This document shows, in pieces, positions 1-12,275 of a stretch of DNA of 64,000 bases. The position numbers were made by a program, and so were the translations under genes. Location of the stretch: assembly GCF_000499845.2 (NCBI RefSeq), contig NC_023759.2, positions 39,475,172 through 39,539,171 of the forward strand, read 5' to 3'. Position 1 is the stretch's first letter; each line of letters opens with the position of its first letter. The stretch comes from Phaseolus vulgaris (lineage: Eukaryota > Streptophyta > Magnoliopsida > Fabales > Fabaceae). The notes below the pieces were generated by a model that saw only the letters and a program-made list of their open reading frames with translations, had not been told where the DNA came from and did not search any database.

Positions 1-1366
1 TGAACTGTCAATGTAATGTGTAGATTTATAATTTATGAATTGATTGTGATATTGATTTATAATCTAATAGGTATATTAAGTTATGCAGATTTTTTCTGCA
101 TATTTCGCTCAAGCTAGCAAGTGCTAGCTCAAGCTAAAAATCCTGGGTGCTCTCTGGAGGATTTTAGCCCAAGCTAGTGAACTTTAGCCTAAGTTAAAAA
201 TTTTGGGTGTTCTCTGGAGGATTTTAGCTCAAGCTAGCGAATTTTAGCTCAAGCTAAAATTCTGGGTGCTCTCTGGTCGATTTTAGCTCAAACTAGCGAA
301 TTCTAGCTCAAGCTAAAGTAAAATAAAAATAAAAAATAAAAATATTAAACTAATTTTTATTTGCTTTTAAAAGATTGATTTATTTATTCCCATATAGTTT
401 TTCTTATAAAGTATGTAAACTTTTATTTCATGTATAGTTAATTGGAAATCTCTTTAATTAGACATTTATATGATTAGTCAATGAATTGTTGTGTATTTTG
501 GATATTCTAAACATTGGTATGATTTGATTGTTTGATGGTGGATATTATGAGGTTCAAAATATGAATTCTAATCGAGACATAGTATTTTCAGGAAAGAAAA
601 TACCGTGTTAAGATTGTTTAGGATGTGCATTGACTAGGGATTCGTCTAGAAGGAGATATCCTGACTCTCCTGAGATAATGGAATCATATAAATGAAGTTA
701 TTCAGGTGGTGAGAGTCGAAGGAGGTTCATATGAATGGGTAAGTTGTTTGAAAGATAATTAACTTGACCTGTTATATGAATTAACCCTGTCATACTAGGA
801 GAGAGATGATATTGAGATTAATTATGTGCATAGCTGTGTGGATTTCACAGTGATGTAGTATGATAGGTGCAAATCTCAGAGTCTAAGTCAACGCACGAGT
901 TTTCTGGAAGTAGAGTCAAGTGTCTATGTGTTATGAGTCAGTAGAAGTCTGACATGTGAAAAGATGAATTATGAAATTTAATAGACACTTGATGATTTGA
1001 GAAATTGTATGAGACTTGATGAATTATGTTGATTAATTTGACATGAAATTATATAGAAATTTTTATATAGCTAGCTTACCCTATTATTTGTTTGTGTTTG
1101 TTTCTTTATCTGTGATGATCGTGTTTTACACGGGAGCAGATGAGATTGCAGGTAATAGAGCTCCTCAGTGAGCAACTGGAGTATTGGATAGATTTACCTT
1201 TGAATGCTTTGTTTTTTTTTTCTTTTGATGTATATATTAACTCCCTATGAAGAGGGATATCTTTTTGAGATACAAACATGATAACCTAATATATGTTTAC
1301 ATGTTAATTAGATATTGCATGCATAATATATTAACAAATATTGGAAAAAAAAATAGGGATATTACA
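1..1366 (+). mobile_element. 3' part of a Ty3/gypsy-type LTR (solo or truncated)
   Basis: The stretch ends in a gypsy-like LTR terminus, GGGATATTACA, at about 1356-1366. About 220 bases earlier it has the block 'cgtgttttacacgggagcag' (1129-1148), which I recognise from LTRs of plant chromovirus (Tekay-like) elements. No gag or pol coding lies inside the window next to it, so it is either a solo LTR or the end of an element that begins outside the window. The left boundary is not visible. Family assignment rests on remembered sequence style and is not a demonstrated match. Confidence 0.5.
105..320. repeat. Minisatellite, about 60-bp unit, rich in AGCTCAAGCTAGC
   Basis: Three consecutive units begin with GGGTGYTCTCTGG at 145, 205 and 264, giving periods of 60 and 59 bp. 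Each unit carries one or two copies of the near-palindrome TAGCTCAAGCTAG, and a partial unit precedes the first. Copies differ by several substitutions, so the array is not recent. The same TAGCTCAAGCTAG words occur again at 25.36-25.55 kb inside a different LTR-like repeat. Confidence 0.75.
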
Positions 1367-4300
1367 CCAAAAGCATCATAAGTTTTTTGTCAATAGCTGT
1401 AATGAATTAGTGAACTAGGTGAAAACTCAAAATCTTGGCACAATGCTTGGAAGGTGGATGAAAGGATCTAAGAAGGTTCATAACAATATGGAATCTCATA
1501 GAAAATACGGTTTGATCGTATACTATCGCAATAGTCCATTTACTTCAAAGAAATGCTATATCTACATTACTATGAATTGAAGTGTGGAGAAACACATGGA
1601 CAACTCAACTAGTACCAAAGGTTCAAAGACAATTTTGTTTAATTTACACTTTTTGGATATATATGTTTTTATCTTTGTGCAACTAGATGGTTTTTTGTGA
1701 ACCCTTACAAAGATAAGTAAGGATTCTATGTGACTTTAAGTAATTTATTGTAAGTTTATGTAGTTTTTTTTTTGTTAGCGAAATATGTATGTTTGATTAC
1801 CTGAGATAACTCTTTTTGTAATAGAGTTGAAGTATCTTTCATATACTCTATCTATTCATTTTTTACTTATCGATAAAAATTATACACCTAACAAATATGT
1901 TCATGAAAATAATATTTTTAAACATAACTTTCACACATAAATGTAACTCGTGATAAAACAATATTATATGTGAAGCACCCAAATAATCAAATGTCATTTT
2001 TTTTCAACGACAAATGTACCAAAACAAAAAAGTATATTTAAACTTTTGCGTATATATACCAAACGAACATGAGTTCCATTTGCCAATGAGAATATTATAA
2101 AGAAGAAGATTTATTCTCTTGAAATCAAGCCAAAGAAGTAATCTAGAAAACATTTACCAATTTTATACCTTTACTTTTCACGATTCTCTCCCTTAGGTGG
2201 ATTTGGACACACTTTTCTAATACAATAAAAAAAATTGGAAAAAACTTTATTTTATATTACCTCAAAATATGCATTGAGTTCAATATGCATGTGTTTTGTG
2301 GCAACTAGTTTTGGAAATTTTACATTAGAGACATAGAGAATCAAGTAGAGAAGCCAAAGAGTAGATGTTTGTTCAAAATCCCATATGGACCATCCAAGTT
2401 AGGTGGAAAGAAAGCCACCATTAAACCTTTATGGGATGAGCATTGCAAGTGCCACAAAAGATGCCTTCTTAGTTAGTCACAACCATTCATGAATAAAGTC
2501 ATATACTTTGAACCATACTTTTACCTCTAAAACATTTCTCCACCCATACAACATGCTTGCCATGACAAAAATAAATAAAAGATAAAAAGGTTTCACGGAC
2601 CAAAAGGTAACAACTAATTTCATAATCCAATCATTATTTATCTCTTCCTAATATTTCATTATTTATTTTACTTTCTCTTTTTCTACCTAGTCAACATTCT
2701 AATTATTCAAGATAATAGTATCATATTAATTGTTACCTCGAATATTCAACTGAAACATACCATTCAAACTTCTCTTTCATACTAATATTTAATTAGTTAC
2801 TTTATAATTATAGTTCTTAAAATTTAATCAATGCACGACAATGCTAATATATAATCTAATATATATGAAGAACAATTTAATGATTAAGTTTATGAATTAT
2901 TCAATAACAAGTAAACAAAGTAAAGTATCAAATCCTTTCTAGAAATTTTCTACATTTTGATGTAAGAAAGAAACTGTTTTTCTAAATCCTTCACGGGGTC
3001 AGCCAGCAACCCTTGACATTTATTGTGAAAGAAACCTCTCGAAAGTTCAATTGAATTCAGATTATTTTGAAAACAATTTCATAAAAAATTTAATGATTCA
3101 GTTAAATTTAGTTTTTTTATCCTAAATTTTATTCACGTGCTTATCCAATACTGGTCTTTAGTTAATTAAAGTTCAATTTCAAATTAGTCTATATTTTGAT
3201 ATTCATATTTCAAATTATAAAATAAAAATAAAGAACTTAACATTTTTTAAGCAATATTTTAGTTTAAATCTTGTAAAACGAAGTAGGTTCACCGACTAAC
3301 TATGTTTAACAAATACAAGTAACTGTTATCTTACAATACTCAGAGTCAAACATATTAATTTCCAGTTTTAAGAATATAATAGTAAAAAAATTAACAGGAA
3401 CTGAAATTAAAGCTTATTTATTTTACAAGATAAAAACATATTTTATTCTAATAAATTTTAAATAATTATTATATATTCCTTTTAAGTATAAAAAAGTCTA
3501 AAATAAAGTCAAGATAGCGATTTTTTATTTTTTAAATAAACATTTTATTTTGTAGAGATATATAATTATATTTTTTTTGGAAAAATGTTAATTCGAGTAT
3601 ACCTAACTTATGAAGGCTAACTACTGCATAAGGGTTATTATATATGTAAAAATCTTATATAGTAGACCAATTAATTTTGTTAGCTTTTAAAGAGTCTTTG
3701 TCATCCTAACAAAAATTATATGAACTCAAAAAATATAAATGACAAAAGAATGTTCACGATATAAAAATAGGAAAATTGATAGTAATTATAATTTTGATAA
3801 AAACAATCACTTTATAAAAGAATAAAATTTAACTTATTAAAAAAATTAGCATGTCGTATTTTTAAAATATCCATAGGTTGAAGTTGTAATATGTTTTAAA
3901 AATTAATAAATTTAGAAGCAAATACATCTTGCCTATTTAATTTAAAGACAAGTTTTATTTTTAAATAAGTCTCGCCAGTTGTCATTTATTTATTTTTAAA
4001 AAAATTATATTAGGCAATCAACTTCACTTTGGATATAACAGTGTCTTTGAATTCCTCAAGTTATTAAATTTCTCAACTAGAGTTTGCTATCCTTTTTTTT
4101 GTTGTAGTATCAAAGGGCCCTTTGGGCCCAAAGGCCCAAAATGAAAAAAACCCAACAAGCCTGTCTCGCATAAAGGTTTAGCATGTTTTGAAAACGTAGA
4201 AGTAAAAAAAACTGTTTTACTAATTAATTAATTAAAAAAATAAAAAATATTTATATGATTAAATATGATACATAAATAAAAAATAACAAAATTATAAAAA

Positions 4301-4966
4301 AAGATTGACATGTTTGTATCTAATGGACTAGTCCATCTCGTAAAGTAGTTGTATCATATATTTTAAAAAACAAAATAAACATAGTTAAAAGAATATTATT
4401 TTGAGTTATTAAGTAGATATATTTTATTTCGTAAGTGTCAAAATATCACCTTCTTAAAATAAGATTTTGACAACCCTTAATTTTTATACAGGACAAACAA
4501 CATTTTAATAATAAAACCTTAAACTACAAGAGTAATATAGTAATTGTAATGAAAATTACTTAATAAACACACTACAATAATAATTGTAAAATAGTTATAT
4601 CAGATAATGGATTTTCAATATATCATAACTCTTCCAAATTATCAATAACAAATGTTCCCAGCAATATGTGTATAATTTGTACTATATACCAGAATTCAAA
4701 AACAGATATTAATGCAGATAAATGCCAAAATCTAAACGTAGGAAATTATCATAGAAAGCATTAAATCAAAATTATTCTCCTTAAATAATCACTCCAATTT
4801 TAATGAGATATGCACAGTAGAAGAAATTAAATATCTTGCTGCAAACCCTAATTATTTTGTTAATCCACTCCACCCAACAAACGAATTGAACAACTTCAAA
4901 TCACAAAGCATGATTTCTTAATGATCAACATTGTTTGCCAGTCTCCCTGGTTCAATGTTCACCATT
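1367..4966. other. AT-rich intergenic stretch, no gene seen
   Basis: No open reading frame with recognisable content is present. The sequence is strongly AT-rich with short poly-A and poly-T runs. The only structured spot is a pair of overlapping GGGCCC palindromes at 4112-4132. Confidence 0.6.
4112..4140. repeat. Overlapping GGGCCC palindromes
   Basis: AAAGGGCCCTTT (4112-4123) and TTTGGGCCCAAA (4121-4132) are two perfect 12-bp palindromes sharing three bases, followed at once by a further GGCCCAAA. The block is GC-rich inside a very AT-rich spacer. TGGGCC is the core of plant site II elements bound by TCP factors, but no gene start lies nearby, so a regulatory role is only a possibility. 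Confidence 0.55.
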
Positions 4967-5638
4967 TCAACTCTTATTATACCCTCTTCTCAATGAACTA
5001 GTCTTTCCAACGCTTGACGTAGCTCTCATCTTCTTAGCATGCTGAATAAAATCTGCAAAATGGTCTTTATGGTTTTCAATCTTGTTATTATTCCCACTAT
5101 CCTCAACTGGTGCAGATTTATTTTGCCCCCTACCCACGTTTGACACGGTTCTGATTCTGTGCCTAGCACGTTCAATGTACTCAGAGAAAGTGTCATTGAT
5201 ATCTAGGGTTTTCTTACCTTGTTGCATCCTCTGTTCCTTCAAAGGGCCTGTGCCATCTTTGCCATTATCTTCACCTTTGGATACACCAACTCTTGATCCT
5301 CGAACATACCTTGGTTCAGGTTCAACCTTGGCAGCCACTTGTGATGTTCCAACTTGAGGGTAAGCAAGTAGCATTGGTGTGGATGTGGGGATTGAGTTAT
5401 CAAACTTGATAGGGATTGTTCCTTCTCCTTGTCTATCCTTAGCCTTCCTATTTTGAGAAAAGTTAGTGGAGAGTGGTAATGATGAAGAATTTTCATGAGT
5501 GGTAACAGTTCTAGGTTCTCGACAATAGTGTTTGATGCGATGAATGGCTTTGAAAGCAAGATTGGTTGCAAGTGCATGACGGATTTTCCAGCATATAGAG
5601 GAGCGTGAGTTGTTGTTGTTTTCCATAGAAAGTGCCAA
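4967..5638 (-). CDS. Uncharacterised protein with two F-x-x-[FY]-I-x-x-A-[KR] motifs (family member 1)
   Basis: A single-exon reading frame of 223 residues. I do not recognise a named family. The C-terminal third matches the proteins at 33606-34028 and 37046-37447: a block with FSEYIERARHRIRTVSN (near residue 153), an acidic/Asn-rich linker, then FADFIQHAKK and a Ser/Arg/Lys-rich tail. The two blocks resemble each other, so the family carries an internal repeat. The N-terminal half has no counterpart in the other two copies. It is basic, with possible starts at Met1 or Met5 (MENNNN). No membrane segment or classical signal peptide is evident. A TATATAA box sits about 95 bases upstream of the first ATG. 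Conservation of the frame between diverged copies argues that it is a real gene. Function is unknown. Confidence 0.68.
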   Translation of the reverse strand: MALSMENNNNSRSSICWKIRHALATNLAFKAIHRIKHYCREPRTVTTHENSSSLPLSTNFSQNRKAKDRQGEGTIPIKFDNSIPTSTPMLLAYPQVGTSQVAAKVEPEPRYVRGSRVGVSKGEDNGKDGTGPLKEQRMQQGKKTLDINDTFSEYIERARHRIRTVSNVGRGQNKSAPVEDSGNNNKIENHKDHFADFIQHAKKMRATSSVGKTSSLRRGYNKS

Positions 5639-5733
5639 AGAGAAGGGTATGGTAGGCTCAAAATGGCTTAAACTCTAAACTAAGAAGATTATTATTGGTT
5701 TAGTGCAACATGCAAGAGCTGCTAAAGGCTTGT

Positions 5734-5740
5734 TATATAA
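5734..5740 (-). promoter_or_regulatory. TATA box of family member 1
   Basis: TATATAA lies in the context GGCTTGTTATATAATAC, about 95 bases before the ATG at 5638. The equivalent position in the copy at 37 kb reads GGCTTGTTTTATAG, so the two core promoters are alignable. Confidence 0.5.
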
Positions 5741-6055
5741 TACTGTAATTAGATGTGTGTGTATGACATTGAGTGGTGTGAACATGCTTTGGACAACCAA
5801 AAAAGAAACAAAAAAGTCCTTTGAATTTTGATTTTTGTAGAGGTGGAAGCAATTTAGTTTGAAGAAGCCACCTGGGTAGATTCCTAACAGCTATCATTGA
5901 TAGAGTTTTCAACGAGATGTGATTCCTTCTAGTCCCTTACTGCACTCAAAACTAGAGAGTCACGTTATGGCTTTTGGATGTCGACCAATTGTTGCCACAT
6001 TTTTGTGATTAGTCCTTCAGGAAAATAGAGTTAAAAGGGTTTACAAAGTGGCACT

Positions 6056-6127
6056 TGGTATCAGATTCAAGAGAGACTTGTAGAATTGGATAAATAAACA
6101 AAAGCGCAGTAGCAATGCAAGAATCAC
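6056..6127 (-). promoter_or_regulatory. Conserved upstream block, copy 1
   Basis: This block of about 72 bp recurs upstream of all three family members in the same orientation (34666-34741 and 38388-38465). Shared words on the gene strand are GATTCTTGCA, TTTGTTTATTT, CCAATTCT and GAATCTGATACCA. Here it lies 418 bases upstream of the start codon. A short frame crosses it, but the three copies do not keep a common frame, so a cis-regulatory element or an old inserted repeat is more likely than an exon. The GATACCA end resembles the complement of an initiator-tRNA primer-binding site, which leaves a retroelement origin open. Confidence 0.5.
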
Positions 6128-7599
6128 ATTTATGCACTGTTTTGTGAAGGAAATAATATTGGCTTTCTCGTGGAAAACAACTCACCACAGTTGAAACTAA
6201 GAGCAGAGAATCACAACAAAATATCAAGAAAAGGAATCCTCAATATTATATTGATTCTCTTGAGTTGTTAACGTGGTTAGGTTCAAAAAGAGAAAAACTT
6301 CTAAAATCGTTTTTGTAATTTATATTTTAACATAATCATTATTATTAATTAGTTAAAAGTAATCCCTCAATGGTTTGGTGTGACATTACTAAAGAAATGG
6401 TGACTACAGTAACAACTTTATGAAGTGAGCATCTTGTATTGATATGACAACATAAGTTCTGCGGTTATGCATGCATGTATTATACGGCACGAAATAAGCT
6501 TTTATTAAAGTTAATGATGCTCAACCCAGTTCCTAATTGCATAGTACTGGTACATTTTTTGAAATTGCATTCAGTATTCTCAATGAATGTGTATACCAAT
6601 ATAATTATTAAAAGTTTTAAATTACGAGATATTTAAGTTCTTTATGGATGGGTATTGAAAAAGCAAGGATTTGTGCCAGTAAATGGAATATGCTGTAGCT
6701 CTTAATCATATACCACTGGGCTGCCGGGTCAGGGAATATCAATTTGTCCTATCACTTCCAAGAAAAAAAAAAGCAAAATCAATCCGGACATAATCCTATA
6801 AAAATAATCACGAGTGGAAAATGTATAAACAAGTGCGATTTATTTAGCGGCTTTGCATTCAAACATTTTCGTTAAAAATACGATGACATTTTTGTAATTA
6901 AGTTCATTTACAAGTGTAACTATTAATAAATTCACACTTTGTAAATCAAGCGTTTGGATTTAAAAGGACATCTATTTGTACAACCACCCCTGTAAAATGA
7001 TGATTTACAAATAGCCGCCTTCTTAAAACCTTTTTAACCTTAATTTAGAAACGTGCCACTTACTTTTTTGATACTCTCCCCTCTCTCGTGGTGCATTTCT
7101 CTTATGTGCTTCCTCCATTAATTGTGCTTCCTCTTTTCTTCCTCTCTTCTTTGCATTGTATTCGTGCCATCGGTAAACATTGTCTTCCTCTCTTCTTCTT
7201 CACCATTGATTTTTGTATGTTTTGCGTTTTTCTTATGTTTTGTCTTATGTCATTGCTAAGGTCATGCTTGAGAAGGTTTTTGTTTGCTTTCTATTGTGCC
7301 TTCCTCGTCGCTGTTGCCGCCTTACTCCGCCATATATTTGCGTTTCATTAGGGAATTTTTATTTGCGTTTTTTGGACTTCCATTGGGATGAAATACGAAG
7401 AGGTATGATATGGATGCACGAAGAGATCAAAAGAAATGCTAAAATAATGACCATCAATGAATATGATTTGAAATTTATTACTCTTTTCCTATTCTCCAAT
7501 TAATTTTGTTAACTCAATGAGATTTTAAAATAAAATTATTGATTAACAGAAACTTAACATGATAAAAATTAATTCTGTTTTTCTATTTAATTATTAAAA

Positions 7600-7837
7600 T
7601 TTAGGTTTAATATCACTTTTTGTCCTATAATTTTTCGTAAATATTCAATGTTGTTCAGTTCCTTTTTACTCAATGTAGTTCGTCACATTTTTAAGGATGT
7701 CATGTGAATCTAACACAAGAGATCACATTAAATCATTTTAATAAAATTAAAGAGTATATAGAGTCAGAAAAAAAGTGAGGGACTACATTGAATATTTGTG
7801 AAAAATATTGGGACCAAAAGTCACATTAAACCTAAAG
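7600..7837. mobile_element. Palindromic MITE, about 238 bp
   Basis: The left arm starts TTTAGGTTTAATATCAC and the right arm ends GTGACTTTTGG-type sequence when read on the other strand, closing with ATTAAACCTAAA. Pairing between the arms continues for roughly 60-70 bases (for example AAATATTCAATGT on the left and ACATTGAATATTT on the right). The style, with words like 'gggactacattgaat', is typical of abundant legume MITEs. The first CACTA element lies only about 12 bases to the right. Confidence 0.65.
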
Positions 7838-8434
7838 TTTAATATATTTTACTACCAAAAAAAGTGTATATTGTGGCGGTTTTTTTCGTATAAAGTGGCG
7901 TTTATAACCGTCACAATATACACTTGTGGCAGTTTTCCAAACCGCCATAGAACTGGTCGCCACAAAGTTTAATATGGCGGTTTTATGTTACCCGCCGCAA
8001 CACCTATCACTTTAAAAATAGTGTAAATAGTGGTAGTTTTCATATGTAAGTAGTGTCTGTTATAACTGTCGCAATTTACAATCATTGAAGAAAATTCTGG
8101 CACCATAATATACGTAAGTAGTGACGTTTTTAACTGACGTAATTTTAATACTGAATAAATAAAATTTAACCACTTTTTTATAATCTGTTTTATAAAATTA
8201 TAAAATTTAACCACGACTTTTTCATAATAAAATAAAATAATGTATAAAGTTATAATCATCCATTCATTTCATTGAAAATTAAAGCACACATAATAATGTT
8301 CAAAAGTTTATATGTAATTGAAAATTAAAACACATAAAAAGTTCATACATCCCTAATCAAGTTCAAAATTACAACACATAATTGTTCAAAAGTTCATATA
8401 TCCCTAATCAAATTTAAAATTAAAACACACATCC

Positions 8435-9330
8435 CTAATTAGTTTTGCTTCTGGCACTTGATCCTATTACTTGATTAGGTGATGGAGCAACACTTCCATA
8501 ATCTGATGCCTGAAATAAATAATTTTAAGTTAATGAATTTGTATGTTTATAATTATAAAATAAAAGACACCAATAAATATTTAAATATATTAATACCTCA
8601 TTGGTGGATGCATGAACCAAATTAGCTGCCACTGCAGTAAAATATTCTGGAACATCTTTTCTTGAAGCAATATATGCAAGCAAAGTGTTCATTTGATTTT
8701 TCAGAGTTGCAAGCTCATTTTCCATTTGAGTTACCTTGTCCTCCACATTTGAGCTACAGTTACGGATCATCAACAGTATCATCATCATCATTCATTTTAT
8801 ATAATTCTGATTCTACATTCCTTCCACACAAGTCATCACTCAAGTCATCACTGCTGGGCGCACTGTACCCTCTGTGCACCACAATGTGATAAAATTTATG
8901 CTCCAAAATTATGATTCAAAAGTTAGTTTTACAACTCACAATTTGAATATCAATTTGACAACCTTCAGAACAACAAATAACCTTCTCACCACTTAGGTTC
9001 AGTTAAATGAATAAAAAGATTTTCAAATATATCATTGATAGTATTTTAAAATAAGAGAGAAAAACAACTTGACTGAATACGAAAAAAATTATATCAGAAA
9101 GAATCATATTCATGGTTAAGAGAATGAGCCACAGATGTAACAGAGCAAAAAGCACCAAAGGAGAATAGGTCCAAATGCAAGGATAATTGGAAATTCCAGA
9201 AAAGGGGAAAACCTGTTCAGGTTGAAGAGATCTCAAGTAATCCAATAAATCATTCTTTTCCTCTTCGACAAACTGTTGCATTTGAAGAGCAGCACTTTTC
9301 CTCTTTACTTCATGTAACTCCTTTAAAAGT
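8435..9330 (-). pseudogene. TNP1-like (plant Ptta/En/Spm-type) C-terminal exons
   Basis: Three short coding blocks on the minus strand read like the C-terminal half of a plant CACTA TNP1-type DNA-binding protein. The first (about 9204-9330) has a Lys/Glu-rich coiled stretch ending LLDYLRSLQPEQ. The second (about 8600-8800) has VTQMENELATLKNQMNTLLA followed by DVPEYF and AANLVHASTNE. The third (8435-8511), after a clear TTTATTTCAG acceptor, has ASDYGSVAPSPNQV and a stop. The N-terminal DNA-binding part is not visible as an intact frame, and the blocks are separated by stop-rich introns. I class it as a gene remnant inside the CACTA element. Assignment is from general resemblance to the family. 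Confidence 0.5.
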
Positions 9331-9377
9331 GTCCCGCAAAACAAAAAAGAAATCCAAATGAGAAAAACAAGCTAAAT

Positions 9378-9637
9378 GTATTGCAGACCTATATGCAATT
9401 AAGGATCTTGAATGCAAATCAATCATTATCAAGCACAAAAACAAAAGAGAACATGAATCAAAGGATGAAGCATACCATAAAATATGCGACAATCAAGAAT
9501 TAACAATGTATTGTAGACCTATATGCAATTAAGGATCTTGAATGCAAATCAATCATTATCAAGCACAAAAACAAAACAAAACATGAATCAAAGGATGAAG
9601 CATACCATAAAATATGCGAAAATCAATAATTAACAGT
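9378..9637. repeat. Direct tandem duplication, 130-bp unit x2
   Basis: Two adjacent copies begin GTATTGCAGACC (9378) and GTATTGTAGACC (9508) and run nearly identically for 130 bp with only a handful of differences. The duplication lies within the intronic part of the CACTA element and appears younger than the element. Confidence 0.85.
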
Positions 9638-12002
9638 GTCCAATACAAAATACATTTCACAGGCCATTCAAGACTTCATGAATCCCATGGTTATTTCTTT
9701 CAATTCAAATATCAACAAGACGATCCCTAATTTTTACAAAGTACCTTTTTCATGGAAGACAAACGAGATTGCAAATTGAAAATATATTGTTGAGCTTCTG
9801 TAGATATTTCACCAAGGTCTTGAATGTCAACATCCTTTTTAACATGTTCTTTTTAACTAATATAAGTCTAGTCTTAGACGATGACTGTGCATCAGTTGAT
9901 TCCCAGAAAGAATGAAAAATCACACCAAATGCATGGTAACTTGCAATCAGAATACAACTTACATATAGTTTCAAGAAAGAACTAGCGGATGAATCTTCTC
10001 CCGCAATAAATACACAAACCATGATAGTTAAGTTAATTCGCACATGAGATGAGGTACCTCAAGCAGTATAACAGTTTTATTATGATCTGCTGAAGCCTAA
10101 TTTAACTGATAACAAGACATTAAACCGAAAACCCAAAAATATATTTAATAAGACATTAAGCCTAATTTAGCTGATAATAGCAACCACTATATGTTAGAGG
10201 AAAGTAGGATTTGGAAAACATGTTAATCTATCAACTGCTTCAAGCTAACATATGTCAACCTGAATTCCTTAACTATATGATCATTCTCAAGCTAAAGCAT
10301 GGTTCATCATTTAACTAACAAGACCTGACATATGGAAACAACAATTCAAGCAAATCAACAGTTCATTTCTCCTTCAATAAATCAAAACAAGAAAATAGAC
10401 ACATGCAAGTATTAAACAAATGGAAGAGTCAACTCACACTAAGTATCTTGCTCCCATCATCAACCTTCAAAGCACTATGATGCTCTGGTTTTGTCAAAGA
10501 CAAAGTCTCCCTATATTATTACACCAGGTAGAAATTAGGAACAAGCATATTTGTCAAAACTCCAAATCTAACCGTGTACAGGAAGTACTGAGCACTAGCC
10601 CCTCTTCATCAGACTGGTCAACTCTAGCCAAAAATGAGGACTCTGCGTGAAATGTTTCCTGGAAAGAAAGGAAACCAATTACATATAACAATGCAATCTG
10701 ACTAAAGTTTGGACATATTTTTCGGATTTAGAAAAAATCTAGTGAGTGAATCATTTCATATAATATCCACAAACTACATTTAGGCCAATTCACCCATTAG
10801 ATGGGATGATTTTAGTGGTATAATTGTGTTGATTTAATTAAGTGAAGCTTAAATTAACCTGCTAACAAAACATTAATCATTTTGTAAACATTAAGGATAG
10901 CCTTAAGCTTAGGATAATCACGGTACAAGCTTAAATTTGTAAGTCCTTAAAACATAGCCTTAACCATGTGAGGGATGAAGTTCTTTGGCCAAGGAAAACA
11001 CTACCCAGAAAAGCACATTCCTCCTGCATCCTAAGTCTATTTGTTGGAAACCTCAACTACGTTTATACCAGCCGAACAGTTAACTAGAGAGTTTGACAAC
11101 ATTGCTTAGTACTATTTATTATTAAGAAAATGGTACAGATTGGTGACAGGGTATGTGCCAATATAGTTATAATAATTCACAAATAATAGATATAAAAAAT
11201 TAAAAACTCGACAGGGGGATGGTGCTATACAGAATACTTCTATAACACATACCTTTATACTACACATACAGAATCAAACAAAAAAAATCAGTTGCTAAGA
11301 AAAAAATTAGCATTAGTGAACAACACAATTTTTTATCTATGTATTAAAAATTTGCAGCAATAGCTTTTAGAAATTTATTGCAATATGTACTCGTTTTTTT
11401 CTCCAAGACAGCTCACATACCTGATTACAAACCTGTAAAATGCAGTTTCAGTCTCCTAAAATGTTTAATCTAAGCGTATATTACTGTATGACAAGGTGCC
11501 ACACTTACAGACAACAAAAATGACCAACCAGGACTAGTGTATATGTCACTTTAACAGTCCCAACTCAATAAAGACATTCAACATAAAATTTTGAAAGAGA
11601 AACAACTCACAACACAAGCCAGTCCCAAAAAGCCCTATGAGATAACTGCTTGCTATTCTGAAAATTGTTTATATATCATATACAATATACATACAAATTC
11701 TCAAAAATGATAAAATAAATTACCTAATAATGATGATATTCACAATTAACAATAAAAATTCTTAGTGACAGGCAGAGATTGCCAAACCAACACGAGAGAA
11801 GCAGAGGCCACCTAAGATAGGGTGAGGCAGTGATCTCCAAGAGACTTAGTTCCTGGAGATAACAGAGACCAGAGGCAGAGATACCCGAAATGCAGTTGAA
11901 ACGAGTAAAAATGGTAGACGAAATTGAATACGAGTTAGGGTTTTAGTTGCAGATAGAAGAAACGAAACGAAACGAAACGAACCGGAACAAACATTGAATC
12001 CT

Positions 12003-12275
12003 TGCGCGGAGGTGGTGATGGCGGACCCGAGAGTGAGCGTTAGTTTCGTGAGAGGACAGAGGCGTTAGGGTTTCATGAGAGGACACAGGCGTTAGAGTTT
12101 TGTGAGGAGCAGCCAGATGGAAGAGGCGTTAGGGTTTCGTTTCGTGTGAAGCAGAGAAAGGGAAGAGGCTTAGGGGTGTGGAACAGAGAGAGGGAAGAGA
12201 CGTTAGGGGTGTGGAGCAGAGAGAGGGAAGAGACGTTAGGGGTGTGGAGTAGAGAGAGGGAAAAGGTGTTAGGGT
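12003..12275. repeat. 33-bp minisatellite in CACTA leader
   Basis: Three units of about 33 bp begin TTAGGGGTGTGG at roughly 12171, 12204 and 12237. Each continues with a CAGAGAGAGGGAAGAGACG-type segment. Looser GTTAGGG...GAGG repeats precede them from about 12003. The region is GC-richer than its surroundings and corresponds to the 5' leader of the transposon gene. It is open in several frames because the unit is a multiple of three, which creates apparent but spurious reading frames on both strands. Confidence 0.75.

Noticed and set aside
6009..6227. 72-residue minus-strand frame crossing the conserved upstream block
   Set aside because: The equivalent blocks at 34.7 and 38.4 kb do not keep the same frame, so coding conservation is not supported.
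7088..7503. Small hydrophobic frames (87 and 96 residues)
   Set aside because: Low-complexity CT-rich plus-strand sequence, no recognisable motif, overlapping frames of similar length, and no conserved copy elsewhere in the window.
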